Source: Leptospira koniambonensis (lineage in GTDB: Bacteria; Spirochaetota; Leptospiria; Leptospirales; Leptospiraceae). From it: 64,000 nt of DNA. The notes under the pieces were generated by a model. It was not told where the DNA came from. It did not search any database and saw only the letters and a program-made list of their open reading frames with translations. Numbering within the stretch: position 1 is the first letter of the stretch; the number at the start of each line of letters is the position of its first letter. The position numbers and the translations under genes are program-made. Positions 20,664 through 31,089 of the stretch are shown in pieces. The DNA lies in NCBI RefSeq assembly GCF_004769555.1, contig NZ_RQFY01000004.1, positions 868,001 through 932,000 of the forward strand, given 5' to 3'.

Positions 20664-22724
20664 TTATTTCTCTTTTTGTTTTTTATCAGATTCGGGACTG
20701 CCACCACCGAATAGACCGGTAACGCCGTCCCAAAGATCTCTTACATATTCTCCGATCACGGAACCGGCTACTCCACCAGCGTAAGGTCCGCCAAGAGGAA
20801 TTAAATAAGGCCCTAATAAAGTCATACCTGTATACACACTTCCAAGCCAGATAGGATCTACATAAGGTATACTCTTTCCGAATGTTCCTGCGTAGATAAT
20901 AGGGATCTGCAAACCTTTGCCTATATACTTTCCTCCAAGACGAAGATGTAATCTCATATCTATCTTTTGATCAAAGCCTACCGTACCCTTCCCATCCACA
21001 TCCATTCCACTGTTCTCAATCTCCAGCTTCATGTTGGGGAAGTACATCTCATTGCCAGAAATTTTTACGTCAGATCTAAGAGCTTCGAATTTTAATTCTC
21101 TACCATCCACACCTTTGAATGTGATAATTTTACCGACGGTATTCAAAACTGGCACCATGAAGTTTGCGTAACCTACTAGCTCTCCATTTTTAATCGTGAT
21201 ATTCCCGATCCCTTTCATGTTTGCGAAAAGTTCGGTCACAGAATCTCTGGAATGATTTTTTATCTGCGTTTCAAAGGAGAACCAACTGGAAAGTTCGCCT
21301 TCCATAATTTTCTCGGATAGGTAAGGAAGAAGGACCTTATCCACCTGAAGTCTATGAGCATCTCCCTCTACTTCTATTTTTGGAATATCAGGATATATTT
21401 TAGCTTTTCCTAATATTTCTCCATTATAAATATATGCGTGGAAATTTGGGATAGAAAGAAGCGGATCCACATACTTTGCTTCCATTTTGATATGAGCAAA
21501 TCTATGTTTGAACGCGAAGATATTATTCAATTCTCCGGTAAAATAGAAGATACCTGGAGGAGAATTTGGATCGAAAAGATCTTCTCTGACTTGGAATAGC
21601 TTTCCTAATTTTAAAAGATTATGATAGTCTCCATAATCTGCCTTGATATCGAACTGGCCTAAACTTCTGTTTTTCCAATTCACACTTCCTTTTGCAGTGG
21701 CCTTTGCCACTCCTTCCCAAACTGTTTCTATAAAGGGAAAAACTACTTTTTTATTGATCAAATCCAGATCAAAATCTACGTTCAATCTGATATTTCCGAA
21801 AAGAAGCCCGCCTTTATATGCAAGATCCTTAATTTGGTTTCTGACTTTAAATCTGAATATAGTACCTTCTTCTTTTACTACTTCTGTTCTTCCTGAAAGT
21901 TTTGTTTTAGAGAAGTCTCCAGCTGGAAAAATATTAAATATTCCTCTAAGCAATGAAAGTGAAAGTTCTTCCGTTTTTAAGATTGCGCTGAATTGTAATT
22001 TTTCCCAATTCACTGGGAAGTTTTGTAAGCCGCCCGTCATTTCTAGATCGATAGGTTGATCGTCTATACTTCCTTGGAATAAAAGATCCACATCCTTCCC
22101 ATAAAATGAAACGGAGACCTGGGACTTTTTGAAATATACTATATATTTTTTATCGTGGCTTTGTTCGTTATATACTAATGTGAAATTATCTATTTCAATA
22201 TTTTTCAAACTAATAGCAAGAAAGTCCTCAGTAGAAAATCCGATCCGAGAATTTACATCATCCAAAAGTTCTTTTACATTGCTCTTCTGTTCTGTTTCCT
22301 TCTTCTTTCCATTCAAATATTCTACTATATCAAAAGATCCATCCTTTCTTCTTTCTAGATGAAGGGAGCCGCCATTAATGGAAACATCTCGGATCTCTAT
22401 CATTCTTTTGATCAAGCCAAACCACGAGATATCTATATCTACTTTGTCGCTGACTGCGATCAGTACATTGTCCTTTCTGATCTCAATTTGATTTAGTTCG
22501 ATCCCCGGGAATGGAAGAAGATACAGATCCGAGTCTGCGACTTTGATATTAAGACCGGTTGAAATTCTGAGACGATCTAGTATAAATTCTTTATATACGT
22601 CTTTTCTTTGAACGAAAGGGATATAGACGATCAGTATGAATAATAATACAAAAAATCCGAGAGCAGAGATATAGCGGATCTTATTCTCTTCTAAATACCG
22701 ATTGAGTACATCCCAGGAGCGCAT
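20664..22724 (-). CDS. AsmA-family envelope protein
   Basis: A 686-residue protein with a single N-terminal membrane anchor (about residues 18-38, ALGFFVLLFILIVYIPFV). A long beta-rich periplasmic region with the AsmA pattern follows (LRISTGLNIKVADSDLYLLPFPGIEL) and a later AsmA-like C-terminal domain (about 480-620). The end is Gly-rich, then charged. AsmA-type proteins are long beta-groove proteins linked to phospholipid transfer and outer-membrane homeostasis. It starts one base after the oppF stop, so it is the last gene of the opp operon. The envelope-lipid role is inferred from family. Confidence 0.8.
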   Translation of the reverse strand: MRSWDVLNRYLEENKIRYISALGFFVLLFILIVYIPFVQRKDVYKEFILDRLRISTGLNIKVADSDLYLLPFPGIELNQIEIRKDNVLIAVSDKVDIDISWFGLIKRMIEIRDVSINGGSLHLERRKDGSFDIVEYLNGKKKETEQKSNVKELLDDVNSRIGFSTEDFLAISLKNIEIDNFTLVYNEQSHDKKYIVYFKKSQVSVSFYGKDVDLLFQGSIDDQPIDLEMTGGLQNFPVNWEKLQFSAILKTEELSLSLLRGIFNIFPAGDFSKTKLSGRTEVVKEEGTIFRFKVRNQIKDLAYKGGLLFGNIRLNVDFDLDLINKKVVFPFIETVWEGVAKATAKGSVNWKNRSLGQFDIKADYGDYHNLLKLGKLFQVREDLFDPNSPPGIFYFTGELNNIFAFKHRFAHIKMEAKYVDPLLSIPNFHAYIYNGEILGKAKIYPDIPKIEVEGDAHRLQVDKVLLPYLSEKIMEGELSSWFSFETQIKNHSRDSVTELFANMKGIGNITIKNGELVGYANFMVPVLNTVGKIITFKGVDGRELKFEALRSDVKISGNEMYFPNMKLEIENSGMDVDGKGTVGFDQKIDMRLHLRLGGKYIGKGLQIPIIYAGTFGKSIPYVDPIWLGSVYTGMTLLGPYLIPLGGPYAGGVAGSVIGEYVRDLWDGVTGLFGGGSPESDKKQKEK

Positions 22725-22725
22725 T

Positions 22726-23688
22726 TTATTTTCCGTCCGGAAAATGACAATAGGACTTATGACCTTCGCCTAGATTTTTCCATTCCGGAGTTGTTTCGGA
22801 ACAGATCTCTTTTGCAATTGGGCAACGAGTATGGAAATGACAACCTTTCGGCTTTTTTAATATACTTGGCACTTCTCCTTGGAGAGGAGTTTTTCGGATC
22901 TTACGATTTTCTACCTCGAATATAGCTCCGAATAATGCCTTTGTATAGGGATGAGAAGGTTTTTCTGCGATCTGTGATTTAGTTCCGATCTCTACGATCT
23001 TTCCCAAATACATAACTGCGATCTTATCTGAGATAGATTTAACGATTCCCAAATCATGAGAGATGAACAAATAAGAAAGTCCAAAGTCTGCTTTCAACTT
23101 TTGTAATAGAAGAAGAACTTGAGCTTGGTTGGATACATCCAGAGCAGAGACTGCTTCATCGAAAAGTATAAATTCAGGTTTTAGGATGAGTGCTCTTGCA
23201 ATTGCGATCCTTTGTCTTTGCCCTCCCGAAAATTCATGAGGATATCTATTTAGGATGTCGGGAGAGAGCCCTACTTTTTCCAGAATATCGGAAGCTTCCT
23301 TTTCTGCTTGTTCGTCCGTATAATTTTCGTGGATAAACAATCCTTCCGTTAAAATATCTTTAATATTTCTTCTTGGGTTCAACGAGGAATAGGGATCTTG
23401 GAATACAATTTGGATTTGTTTTCTAAATGGCAAAAATTCTTTTTCTTTTATATCTAAAATCTCTTTTCCTTTGAAAAATATAGATCCTGAATCTGATTTT
23501 AGAAGTCTGAGTATCGCTCTACCTAATGTGGATTTGCCGCAGCCAGATTCTCCTACTAGGCTGAAGGTTTCTCCTTCTTCCATTTCTAAATTTACGTTTT
23601 CTACAGCTTTAATTACTGATTTTCTTCCACCGAAAAAACCTTCTTTTCCGTAACTTACATTCAGATCTTTGATCTCTAAAAGTTTCAT
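22726..23688 (-). CDS. oppF: Peptide-type ABC transporter ATP-binding protein OppF/DppF
   Basis: A 320-residue ATPase. Walker [14 protein letters not shown], signature [14 protein letters not shown] and Walker [13 protein letters not shown] (Ala for the usual Pro) are present, followed by the OppF-type C-terminal extension with clustered Cys ([15 protein letters not shown], then SYCHF). The true start is the ATG at 23688, overlapping the oppD stop as ATGA, with GGAG upstream. It pairs with OppD to power import by OppB/OppC. The substrate is unknown; no binding-protein gene is in the operon. Confidence 0.92.
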   Translation of the reverse strand: MKLLEIKDLNVSYGKEGFFGGRKSVIKAVENVNLEMEEGETFSLVGESGCGKSTLGRAILRLLKSDSGSIFFKGKEILDIKEKEFLPFRKQIQIVFQDPYSSLNPRRNIKDILTEGLFIHENYTDEQAEKEASDILEKVGLSPDILNRYPHEFSGGQRQRIAIARALILKPEFILFDEAVSALDVSNQAQVLLLLQKLKADFGLSYLFISHDLGIVKSISDKIAVMYLGKIVEIGTKSQIAEKPSHPYTKALFGAIFEVENRKIRKTPLQGEVPSILKKPKGCHFHTRCPIAKEICSETTPEWKNLGEGHKSYCHFPDGK

Positions 23689-24677
23689 CCCGCAAGCTCC
23701 TTCTTCTCGTTTAAGAAACATGCTGAAAGATGTGCGGACCCATTCGTATTTTTTAATATAGGTTTTATTGTATTACAGTGGGAGAAAACGAAATCACACC
23801 TGTCGGAATAATGACAACCTTTAGGATAATTTCCGGGAGAAGGTAATCTTCCCTCTATAGGTTTAAAAACTCCAGTCTGAGAAAAATGAGAAGGTAAAGA
23901 ATCTAAAAGATCTTTTGTATAAGGGTGATTCGGCTCATCCAAAACTTGGTCCACTGTTCCGAGTTCAGCAATTCTTCCTGCATACAATACACAGATCCGA
24001 TCAGCAATATGGCTGACTAAACCAAAATCATGTGAGATGAATAATACAGATAAGTTCATCTTTTCTTTGAGTCTTAGCAGAAGTTCCACCAACTGGGCTT
24101 GGACTGTAACATCCAAAGCAGAAGTAGGTTCATCCGCAATCAGAAGTTCCGGATCGCACATCAACGCCATCCCGATCCCAACCCTTTGTAAGATACCTCC
24201 GCTCAACTGATGAGGATAACAATTCATCCTTAATTTTATATCTGTAATTCCTACTGCCCCAAGAAGATATTCGGCTTTATCTTCCGCTTCTTTACGGGTC
24301 CCGAGTCCATGTGCTAAAAATCCTTCTGTCATTTGGTCTTTTATTTTGCTTAAAGGATTTAAAGCGGAGAAGGGTTCCTGGAATACGTATGAGATTTTTT
24401 TACCTCGGATCTTTCTTAAAGTTTCTGAGTCTGCTTGAAGAAGGTCTGTTCCTTGAAATATTACTTTTCCATTCGAATATCTAAAAGATTCGTTAGGAAG
24501 TAATTTTGTGACCGCCGCAGAACATACAGATTTTCCACAACCTGATTCTCCTACGAGTGCAAGAACTTCTCCTTTACGGATCTCGAAATTGATATCTTCC
24601 AATAATGGTACGAACTTTCCTTCTTTAGAAAGTTCTAGATTTAAATTAGATACTTGGAGAATAGCTTCCGAATTCAT
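23685..24677 (-). CDS. oppD: Peptide-type ABC transporter ATP-binding protein OppD/DppD
   Basis: A 330-residue ATPase with Walker [15 protein letters not shown], signature [12 protein letters not shown], Walker [13 protein letters not shown], and the C-terminal oligopeptide-transporter extension with Cys residues ([15 protein letters not shown] and a later Cys) that in some relatives bind an Fe-S cluster. Start and stop both overlap the neighbours by four bases (ATGA), so the operon is tightly coupled. Works as a heterodimer with OppF. Confidence 0.92.
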   Translation of the reverse strand: MNSEAILQVSNLNLELSKEGKFVPLLEDINFEIRKGEVLALVGESGCGKSVCSAAVTKLLPNESFRYSNGKVIFQGTDLLQADSETLRKIRGKKISYVFQEPFSALNPLSKIKDQMTEGFLAHGLGTRKEAEDKAEYLLGAVGITDIKLRMNCYPHQLSGGILQRVGIGMALMCDPELLIADEPTSALDVTVQAQLVELLLRLKEKMNLSVLFISHDFGLVSHIADRICVLYAGRIAELGTVDQVLDEPNHPYTKDLLDSLPSHFSQTGVFKPIEGRLPSPGNYPKGCHYSDRCDFVFSHCNTIKPILKNTNGSAHLSACFLNEKKELAG

Positions 24678-25714
24678 TCGTACGTTACCTTCTCCTTAGA
24701 ATCAAAAGAATCACGGATACCTTCTCCTATAAAAGAAGAAAGAAGAATGGTCGCTGCCAAAGACAAAGAAGGAAATGCGATCAACCACCAAGCTCTAAGA
24801 TTATCTCTTCCTTGGCTGATCATTTCTCCCCAAGAAGGATTTGGTGCTGGAATTCCGTAACCTAAAAAGTCCAGAGCGCTCAAAATAGAAATCGAGCTGA
24901 TAAGGGCAAAAGGTAAGAAGGTCACAAGTGGAGTGATCGCATTCGGGAGAATATGATTTTTCATAATACTCCAAGAACTAGCGCCTAACGCTTTTGCTGC
25001 ATCCACATATGTGAGAGACTTGGATCTATAAAATTCTCCTCTCATATATGTGCTGATCCCTATCCAGCTTAATGCGGAATAAGTGATCCCGAGTACAATA
25101 AATCCTCGGCCGAAAAAGGAACCCATGATAAGGATCAAATATAAGAATGGGATAGAGGATAATATTTCTATGATCCTTTGTGTGATGATATCTGTTCTTT
25201 TTCCATAATATCCTTGGATCCCGCCTACAATTGTTCCAAAGATAAATTCTATAATTACTAATATTAGTCCGAAACTCATAGAATTTCTGTACGCATAAAA
25301 GATACGAGTGAACACATCTCTTCCTCTATCATCAGTTCCTAACCAATGTTTTAGGCTAGGAGAAGAAGGTGGATTTTCGTCATTATCGATTGTTTCTAAA
25401 TTGTCTTCGTTATATCCGTACGGAACTGGTGGAAATAAGATCCAGTTATCATCATCTTCTTGGAATTCTTCTCTCAATTTTAGTTTTTTGTAATTTACCG
25501 GAGAATATTCGGATCCTCCGAAATCCTTATCCGTATAACGGAAGAAGATAGGGAATTTCCAGGAATCATCATAAGAAACAATCCAAGGCTGATTATTTGC
25601 AAGTATTGGTGCAAATAAAGAAATGATATAAGAAGTCCCTAAAATCCAAAGAGAGATCCATGCCTTTGTATTGGATCTAAATTTTTCGAACCTTCTTTTA
25701 GCTAAAGAGTTCAT
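24674..25714 (-). CDS. oppC: Peptide-type ABC transporter permease OppC/DppC
   Basis: A 346-residue inner-membrane permease with one early helix ([17 protein letters not shown]). A hydrophilic segment (about residues 45-110) unusual in its Asp/Glu/Pro content follows. The conserved permease core then starts at [15 protein letters not shown], with the EAA-loop region [20 protein letters not shown] that docks on OppD/F. Start at 25714 overlaps the oppB stop (ATGA). Family OppC proteins have a shorter loop; this insertion resembles YejE-type permeases, so a YejABEF-like transporter is an alternative reading. Confidence 0.9.
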   Translation of the reverse strand: MNSLAKRRFEKFRSNTKAWISLWILGTSYIISLFAPILANNQPWIVSYDDSWKFPIFFRYTDKDFGGSEYSPVNYKKLKLREEFQEDDDNWILFPPVPYGYNEDNLETIDNDENPPSSPSLKHWLGTDDRGRDVFTRIFYAYRNSMSFGLILVIIEFIFGTIVGGIQGYYGKRTDIITQRIIEILSSIPFLYLILIMGSFFGRGFIVLGITYSALSWIGISTYMRGEFYRSKSLTYVDAAKALGASSWSIMKNHILPNAITPLVTFLPFALISSISILSALDFLGYGIPAPNPSWGEMISQGRDNLRAWWLIAFPSLSLAATILLSSFIGEGIRDSFDSKEKVTYE

Positions 25715-26724
25715 GCTTCGAAATTGATCCTTGGGTCGATGATTACATAACAAAGATCTGAGATAATATTTCCGATTAATGATAGAAAACTTTGGATCAG
25801 TAGTAATCCCATCATCAGGTTTGTATCTCTTTCTGTGACCGCCTGGAAACCAAGTAACCCGATCCCATCTATGCTGAATACTAACTCGATAATCAAAGAT
25901 CCTGCTAAAACCAAACTTAGATTAGAGCCGAAACCAGTGGCAATCGGGATCAGACTGTTCCTGAAAGCATGTTTGTAAATTGCATCTTTAAAAGATAAAC
26001 CTTTGGAGATTGCAGTTCTAATATACTCTTTAGAGATTTGGTCTAAGAGAGAGTTTTTCATTAAAAGAGTGAGCATTGCAAAAGATCCGGAAACATAACA
26101 AAGTACCGGTAAGAACATATGCTCTGCTCTATCTATGATCTTTTCGAAAAAATCCAGGTCATCGTAATTATCAGAATATTCATGGCCTAGAGGAAATACG
26201 GAAAATACTTCTCCGGAAGAGAATAGATATAATAATAACATGGAAAGTGCGAATACAGGGATCGAGTATGCAATCAATATGATGATACTTGTTGCACTAT
26301 CGAATGTTTGTCCACTTTGGATCGCTTTACGAATTCCTAATGGAATACATATCAAATAAGAAAGTAGAAACCCTGAAAGACCGAATGTAAGAGATACAGG
26401 AATTTTCTCAAAGATGAGTTCGTTTACAGGACGAGAATGTAATCTAGATTCTCCCAAATCTAAACTTGCCACATCCCATAACCAGTAAAGGTATGCAATT
26501 GGAAGAGGTTTGTCTAAACGAAGTTTTTGTTTTAGTATGTCTATCTCTTCGTTGTTGATTAAAGAAGACCTAGCTCCATCTTCATTGCCGTATCCTCTTA
26601 GCTTTGCGATCTCTCTTTCTAAGGGTCCGCCCGGAGCCAAATGGGATAAAATAAATACAAGGAATGTGATTCCGAGGATCGTGGGAATGATCAGAAAGAT
26701 CCTTTTTAAAAAATAATTTCTCAT
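25711..26724 (-). CDS. oppB: Peptide-type ABC transporter permease OppB/DppB
   Basis: A 337-residue permease with the typical start ([20 protein letters not shown]), an N-terminal periplasmic stretch naming [15 protein letters not shown], and a core with the EAA-like loop [20 protein letters not shown]. Six membrane helices are visible. The extended loop after helix 1 resembles the YejB subgroup. It is the first transporter gene, 103 bases downstream of the AttH/CrtC-like gene. A periplasmic binding protein (OppA/YejA) would be expected but is absent. Confidence 0.9.
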   Translation of the reverse strand: MRNYFLKRIFLIIPTILGITFLVFILSHLAPGGPLEREIAKLRGYGNEDGARSSLINNEEIDILKQKLRLDKPLPIAYLYWLWDVASLDLGESRLHSRPVNELIFEKIPVSLTFGLSGFLLSYLICIPLGIRKAIQSGQTFDSATSIIILIAYSIPVFALSMLLLYLFSSGEVFSVFPLGHEYSDNYDDLDFFEKIIDRAEHMFLPVLCYVSGSFAMLTLLMKNSLLDQISKEYIRTAISKGLSFKDAIYKHAFRNSLIPIATGFGSNLSLVLAGSLIIELVFSIDGIGLLGFQAVTERDTNLMMGLLLIQSFLSLIGNIISDLCYVIIDPRINFEA

Positions 26725-26827
26725 TCTGATAAAAGTCCGTTATAAATCGAATCCCTCTTCGGGCATCGAACAATTTTCCATACCGTTTGCCAGGGATAAA
26801 GGTTTTTTCTCCGGCCTAAATCGGCAA

Positions 26828-27958
26828 TTAACGGAAAGGTTTTAATTCCAGGTAACCTTTTCCTTTTACGGATTTTCCTTCGATATCTCCACCGACTTTA
26901 ACTGCACCTTCCCAATAAATTAGTCCAGTGCTAGATCTTGCGTCGAATTCCTGCTCTTCGAATTTGGGCGAGATATTCAGGTTAAATCGTTCGGAAATTA
27001 ATTTCCATCGTAATTTATAGGAATTTCCGGTTTGGTCACTTTTCCAGGTCTTATCTTCCGGAACAAATTTCAGATCGTTTTCATTTTCTAAAGATGTTAC
27101 TTTTCCTTCAGGAGACCGATAGGTCCCGAAAGTTTCCACATCTCCAGATCTGTTCTTAAAATTGAAAGCCATGATATCGGAACCATCTTCCATTTGGATA
27201 CAGATCCAGTCCCAGGAAATATCTTTGGAAGAAAGATCGAATGCTGCCTCGGTTCCTTCTGGACTACTCCATTCATGGTCCATCCAGCTTGTGCCGGATT
27301 TTACATGATATTCTTTTCCTTCTAGATAAAGAGAACCCTTGGTTTCTAAACGAGGAATGCTATAATAATTGGAGAAAAATTTAGGATTCTTTCTGCTCTT
27401 GAGAGACTTTCCGTTTTTGCCATGGGTAAGTATATTTTTTGATTTGGTGCTTAGTTCTAATTCTAAACCAAATCCAGAATCAGTTCTTGGAAAAGCAGAG
27501 ATCCTAAAATCCGCGGGACCTGTAACTTCCATACGATAGTCACCGCTCCATAAATTGCTTTTGTCTTGGCCTGCTACTCCACCTAATTCTCTTTCGATGG
27601 TTTGTGAGATCTTATGTTTTTCATCTTCCAGATCAGAGATCGCAAAGTGAACTGGATACAATGCAACTTTCGGCCCGAGGTAAGCTCGGAAGAAACTTAA
27701 CTCATATCCTAATTCTTTACCTTCTTCCGTATCCAAGATACCAATGAAATAACACCATTCTACTCTGTATCCTTTATGGAAAAAGTGGTCTTGGGGAAAT
27801 TTAAAACTTTTACCTTGGCTTTCTTTTAGATCGGTTTTAGGAGCGGCGAATCCGTTTCCGCTCGAGATTAAAAGTATAGAAGAGAACAGAACTGAAACTA
27901 GGATCCCGGAGGTTCTATTTGGTCTTGCGACTCTATTTGTTAAAAATTGGAAGGGCAT
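26828..27958 (-). CDS. AttH/CrtC-family lipocalin-like exported protein
   Basis: A 376-residue protein with an N-terminal signal (hydrophobic core GILVSVLFSSILLISSG, cleavage near residue 38). The lipocalin-like double domain of the AttH / carotenoid 1,2-hydratase family follows: FPQDHFFHKGYRVEWCYFIG, then YYSIPRLETKG, then SGTSWMDHEWSS. Members are often next to ABC transporters and are proposed to bind or modify lipophilic ligands. No carotenoid genes are nearby, so hydratase activity is not claimed. It is the likely first gene of the opp operon. Confidence 0.8.
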   Translation of the reverse strand: MPFQFLTNRVARPNRTSGILVSVLFSSILLISSGNGFAAPKTDLKESQGKSFKFPQDHFFHKGYRVEWCYFIGILDTEEGKELGYELSFFRAYLGPKVALYPVHFAISDLEDEKHKISQTIERELGGVAGQDKSNLWSGDYRMEVTGPADFRISAFPRTDSGFGLELELSTKSKNILTHGKNGKSLKSRKNPKFFSNYYSIPRLETKGSLYLEGKEYHVKSGTSWMDHEWSSPEGTEAAFDLSSKDISWDWICIQMEDGSDIMAFNFKNRSGDVETFGTYRSPEGKVTSLENENDLKFVPEDKTWKSDQTGNSYKLRWKLISERFNLNISPKFEEQEFDARSSTGLIYWEGAVKVGGDIEGKSVKGKGYLELKPFR

Positions 27959-28137
27959 AAATCGTCCTTATTATTCTGTCGGACAAAGTCCTGAGAAATT
28001 AGACCCGACCATGGTTTCTTTTTCTTTTTAAGTATTCAATCGATTCGTTTTTTTTATTTTTAGATTCGGAGAAGATCCTAAAATTTGAAATAAGTGGGAA
28101 GATCTTCGGATCTGTTTTTAAACACGGGATTGATTTT

Positions 28138-29121
28138 ATGGCGAATCCTAAACCCAGAAGCGAGAGACAAAAAGTCAAAAAATTCCTACAATACGTATTC
28201 GCGAGAATATTGGTAGGCGCCCTTTCTATTTTCCCTTACGTCCTTAGGGGAAAGATCCTATTTCATATCATTCGATTCCTGGCCAAAACGACAGGTGCGA
28301 CCAAAAAAAGGATCGAAAGACATATACGGACTGCATTCCCTCAAATATCTGAATTAGAGATACAAGAGTACATTTTTCATAATCTCAGAAATCTTTCCCA
28401 TATGGCTAATGAGTTCTGCGAAGAACCTAGAATGAACAAAAAGTTTATAGATAAATGGGTGACCTTCTTACCGGATAAAGAAACTCATACTCGCCTATTT
28501 GAGAAGGGTGGGATCTTAGTTTTAGGTCATTTGGGAAATTGGGAAACCATGGGAGTTTCCATTTGTTATACAGCTCCTAAAAACGATCTATACGTATTCG
28601 CAAAAAGACAATCCAATCCTTGGTCCAACGCTTGGATCGAAAAAAACAGAGCTTCTCAAAGAATTAAATTGGTTTATACGGATGAAAGTCCTAGAAAGGC
28701 TCTGACTTTGTTGAAGCAAGGAAAGTTAGTCGCCTTTATTTCGGACCAAGACGCAGGTATTACCGGCTCCTTCTTTCCTTTTTTGGGAAATATGGCTTCT
28801 ACATTTTTAGGACCTGCAACATTCTCCAGAATGACTGACGTTCCAATCTTATTCTGCAGTAGTTGGTATGATAAAACCGGGAAATTATATTTTCATGTAG
28901 AAGAATTCGAAAGACCAGATCTGGATCCTAAAAAGGACCCAGAACTTTGGGAGAGAGAATTCACTTACAAGTGGGTAAAACGTTTAGAAGAAGAAGTTTA
29001 TAAACATCCAGGTGATTATTTCTGGCTGCATAGACGTTGGCATACTAAACCAGAGAACAAAGAAGAGTTAGATAAGTTCTGGAAAGAATTTAAATCTTCT
29101 TCCCAAAGATCTAAAGTTTAA
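28138..29121 (+). CDS. LpxL/HtrB-type lipid A (lysophospholipid) acyltransferase
   Basis: A 327-residue inner-membrane acyltransferase that transfers a secondary acyl chain to lipid A or a related lipid. The catalytic HX4E motif is present (LGHLGNWETMG, residues about 133-139), followed by ISDQDAG and the late LHRRWH signature of the LpxL/M group. An N-terminal hydrophobic segment (VLVGALSIFPYV region) anchors it. It is divergent from the AttH-like gene and abuts the convergent sulfatase gene with no gap. Which lipid A position it serves is unknown. Confidence 0.85.
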   Translation: MANPKPRSERQKVKKFLQYVFARILVGALSIFPYVLRGKILFHIIRFLAKTTGATKKRIERHIRTAFPQISELEIQEYIFHNLRNLSHMANEFCEEPRMNKKFIDKWVTFLPDKETHTRLFEKGGILVLGHLGNWETMGVSICYTAPKNDLYVFAKRQSNPWSNAWIEKNRASQRIKLVYTDESPRKALTLLKQGKLVAFISDQDAGITGSFFPFLGNMASTFLGPATFSRMTDVPILFCSSWYDKTGKLYFHVEEFERPDLDPKKDPELWEREFTYKWVKRLEEEVYKHPGDYFWLHRRWHTKPENKEELDKFWKEFKSSSQRSKV

Positions 29122-31089
29122 TTAAAAAGCTGTCGGCTTAAGAGAATTTCTTTTTAGTTCTGCAGTTTCTAGATCTTCTTCCGAAGCACTGTATTGTAAA
29201 CCTTGGGATGTGAATAATTCCACACAAACACCGCAGTCTTTTACTACTTCTCTAAAATGGATCTTGTTCTCTTCACTTGCTTCTGCCCAAAGATCTTTTA
29301 ACTCTTTCGGATCTTTAGAAAGATCGAATAGACGTTCTTTGGAAGGATTGGAGTTCAGATTCATTATATAATGATAATTTCCCTTAATATAACTGATCCC
29401 AACTTTGTACAAAGAGATCTCATTATTATTAGTGATAATGATCCTGCGATCTCCATAAATATCTCTGAGTAAGGATTTACCTTCCAGATTTGCAGAATAT
29501 TTTTTGACTGCTGGATTGTTTTCCAGATTTAAAATATCAATGAAGGTCGGAATTAGATCTGTATTTGCTACAGGTCTTTCTGTGTTTCTACGTATAGCTT
29601 GCAGATTCACTGATTCTTTTAAAGAATTCGGGATATAAACCAACATGGGGATGGCAACAGTTTCTACATAATTGCTATCTATATGTCCCAGGTAATCGTG
29701 TTCAAAAAGAGATTCGCCGTGATCAGAAGTAAAGATCACTACAGTATTCTCTAAGAAACCTTCTTTTTTAAGATAAGCGTAAACATCCTCTAAAAGGCCA
29801 TCCATATGACGAACAGAGTTATCATATTGGTCCGGAACTGAATCTACTGCAAAAAAATTGGATTCTTCTGGGACTATGTATGGAAAGTGATTCGTATTGA
29901 AGTGTAAAACTCCCGCGAATCTTTTACCTGACTTCTTAAATCCAGTAAGATGCTTTTTGAATTCTTTTACAGTTTCTCTATCATCAATCCCGATATCGTT
30001 GAATACTTTTAAGCCGCTTTTTTCTTTATCCCAAAGGAAATCAATCCCTGAGTTTTTGAAAAATCCTTCGAAGTTATTCCACTGAAGATTATGGCTAGTA
30101 ATATAGAATGTAGAAAGCCCTGCAGATTTTCCATACTCCCAGAACAATGGATAAGTATGAGTCATCGGAACGGGTTGAGAAGGAGAAACCCCAGTTAATA
30201 TACTCGGAAAAGATAGAAGAGTGGAACTTGAATTTGAATACGCCTTTTTAAATAAGAAGTATTGGCTGCGGTCCGCGGTTTGGGCGAATTTAGACATGAA
30301 AGGAGTGGTGTTTCTTTCGTAACCGTATACTCCTAAACTTCCTTTTCTCAAACTTTCAGTTACTACGAATAGAACATTGAATCCAGGATTGGAACTTACT
30401 TGAGGAAGTCTCGGCTTGTTCCTGGATTGTAAACCGGCAGATCCTAGACTGTCTCCCGTTAGGTGGTTGTATAAGTTTCTCCAAACGAATGCGATCGTGT
30501 TAGTATCTGAAACATATACTTGGTCATTAAATCTAGTATTATTATGTAAGAATCCGCTGATCGCTAAAAATACGATTACAACTCCAATTCGTACAGGTGT
30601 TTGGAATCTGTATTTTAAAGGTTCCTTAATTGTAGTGAACCAAAGAGAAGCACCTAACACTGCAAAAGTTAGAAGTCCGAAAATCAAAGAGGATTTAGTA
30701 AATCCACCTGCTACGATCGTCCAGCTATTCAAAGGTTCGTGGAATATAAAAGAGAACACGAAGAAGTTAGGCATGATCCCGGTATACGCGTAGTATCCGT
30801 AAGAACCTAATAATGTTCCGACATAAAAAGATAAGATCAGAGAGAATACTATATAATACGCAATCTTAGATTTTTGTTGGTATAATATTCTGAGAAGGAT
30901 GATCGCTGTAGAATATAAAATTACTGAATAGATGAATGAGAGAAAATAAAATCCCCACTGTAAAGGTTTGAATGTAGGTAATATCTCATCTCTAACGATG
31001 ATGTCCGAAATTAATATTACTGCAGGCAGGACCCAGACAGAATAACGGGAGAATAGCTCTAGTATATTTTTTTTATTTATAGTTCCCAT
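29122..31089 (-). CDS. Membrane sulfatase-family phosphoryl transferase, second type
   Basis: A 655-residue protein with about five membrane helices (residues 14-185) and a sulfatase-fold catalytic domain starting at LFVVTESLRKGSLGVYGYERNT (metal-ligand Glu). A Ser/Thr-rich nucleophile region (SNSSSTLLSFPSILTG) and the conserved FTSDHGESLFEH metal site follow. The motifs resemble phosphoethanolamine transferases more than the enzyme at 18693 does. Possible roles are envelope glycan or lipid A decoration, fitting the adjacent acyltransferase; the donor and acceptor are unknown. Confidence 0.8.
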   Translation of the reverse strand: MGTINKKNILELFSRYSVWVLPAVILISDIIVRDEILPTFKPLQWGFYFLSFIYSVILYSTAIILLRILYQQKSKIAYYIVFSLILSFYVGTLLGSYGYYAYTGIMPNFFVFSFIFHEPLNSWTIVAGGFTKSSLIFGLLTFAVLGASLWFTTIKEPLKYRFQTPVRIGVVIVFLAISGFLHNNTRFNDQVYVSDTNTIAFVWRNLYNHLTGDSLGSAGLQSRNKPRLPQVSSNPGFNVLFVVTESLRKGSLGVYGYERNTTPFMSKFAQTADRSQYFLFKKAYSNSSSTLLSFPSILTGVSPSQPVPMTHTYPLFWEYGKSAGLSTFYITSHNLQWNNFEGFFKNSGIDFLWDKEKSGLKVFNDIGIDDRETVKEFKKHLTGFKKSGKRFAGVLHFNTNHFPYIVPEESNFFAVDSVPDQYDNSVRHMDGLLEDVYAYLKKEGFLENTVVIFTSDHGESLFEHDYLGHIDSNYVETVAIPMLVYIPNSLKESVNLQAIRRNTERPVANTDLIPTFIDILNLENNPAVKKYSANLEGKSLLRDIYGDRRIIITNNNEISLYKVGISYIKGNYHYIMNLNSNPSKERLFDLSKDPKELKDLWAEASEENKIHFREVVKDCGVCVELFTSQGLQYSASEEDLETAELKRNSLKPTAF

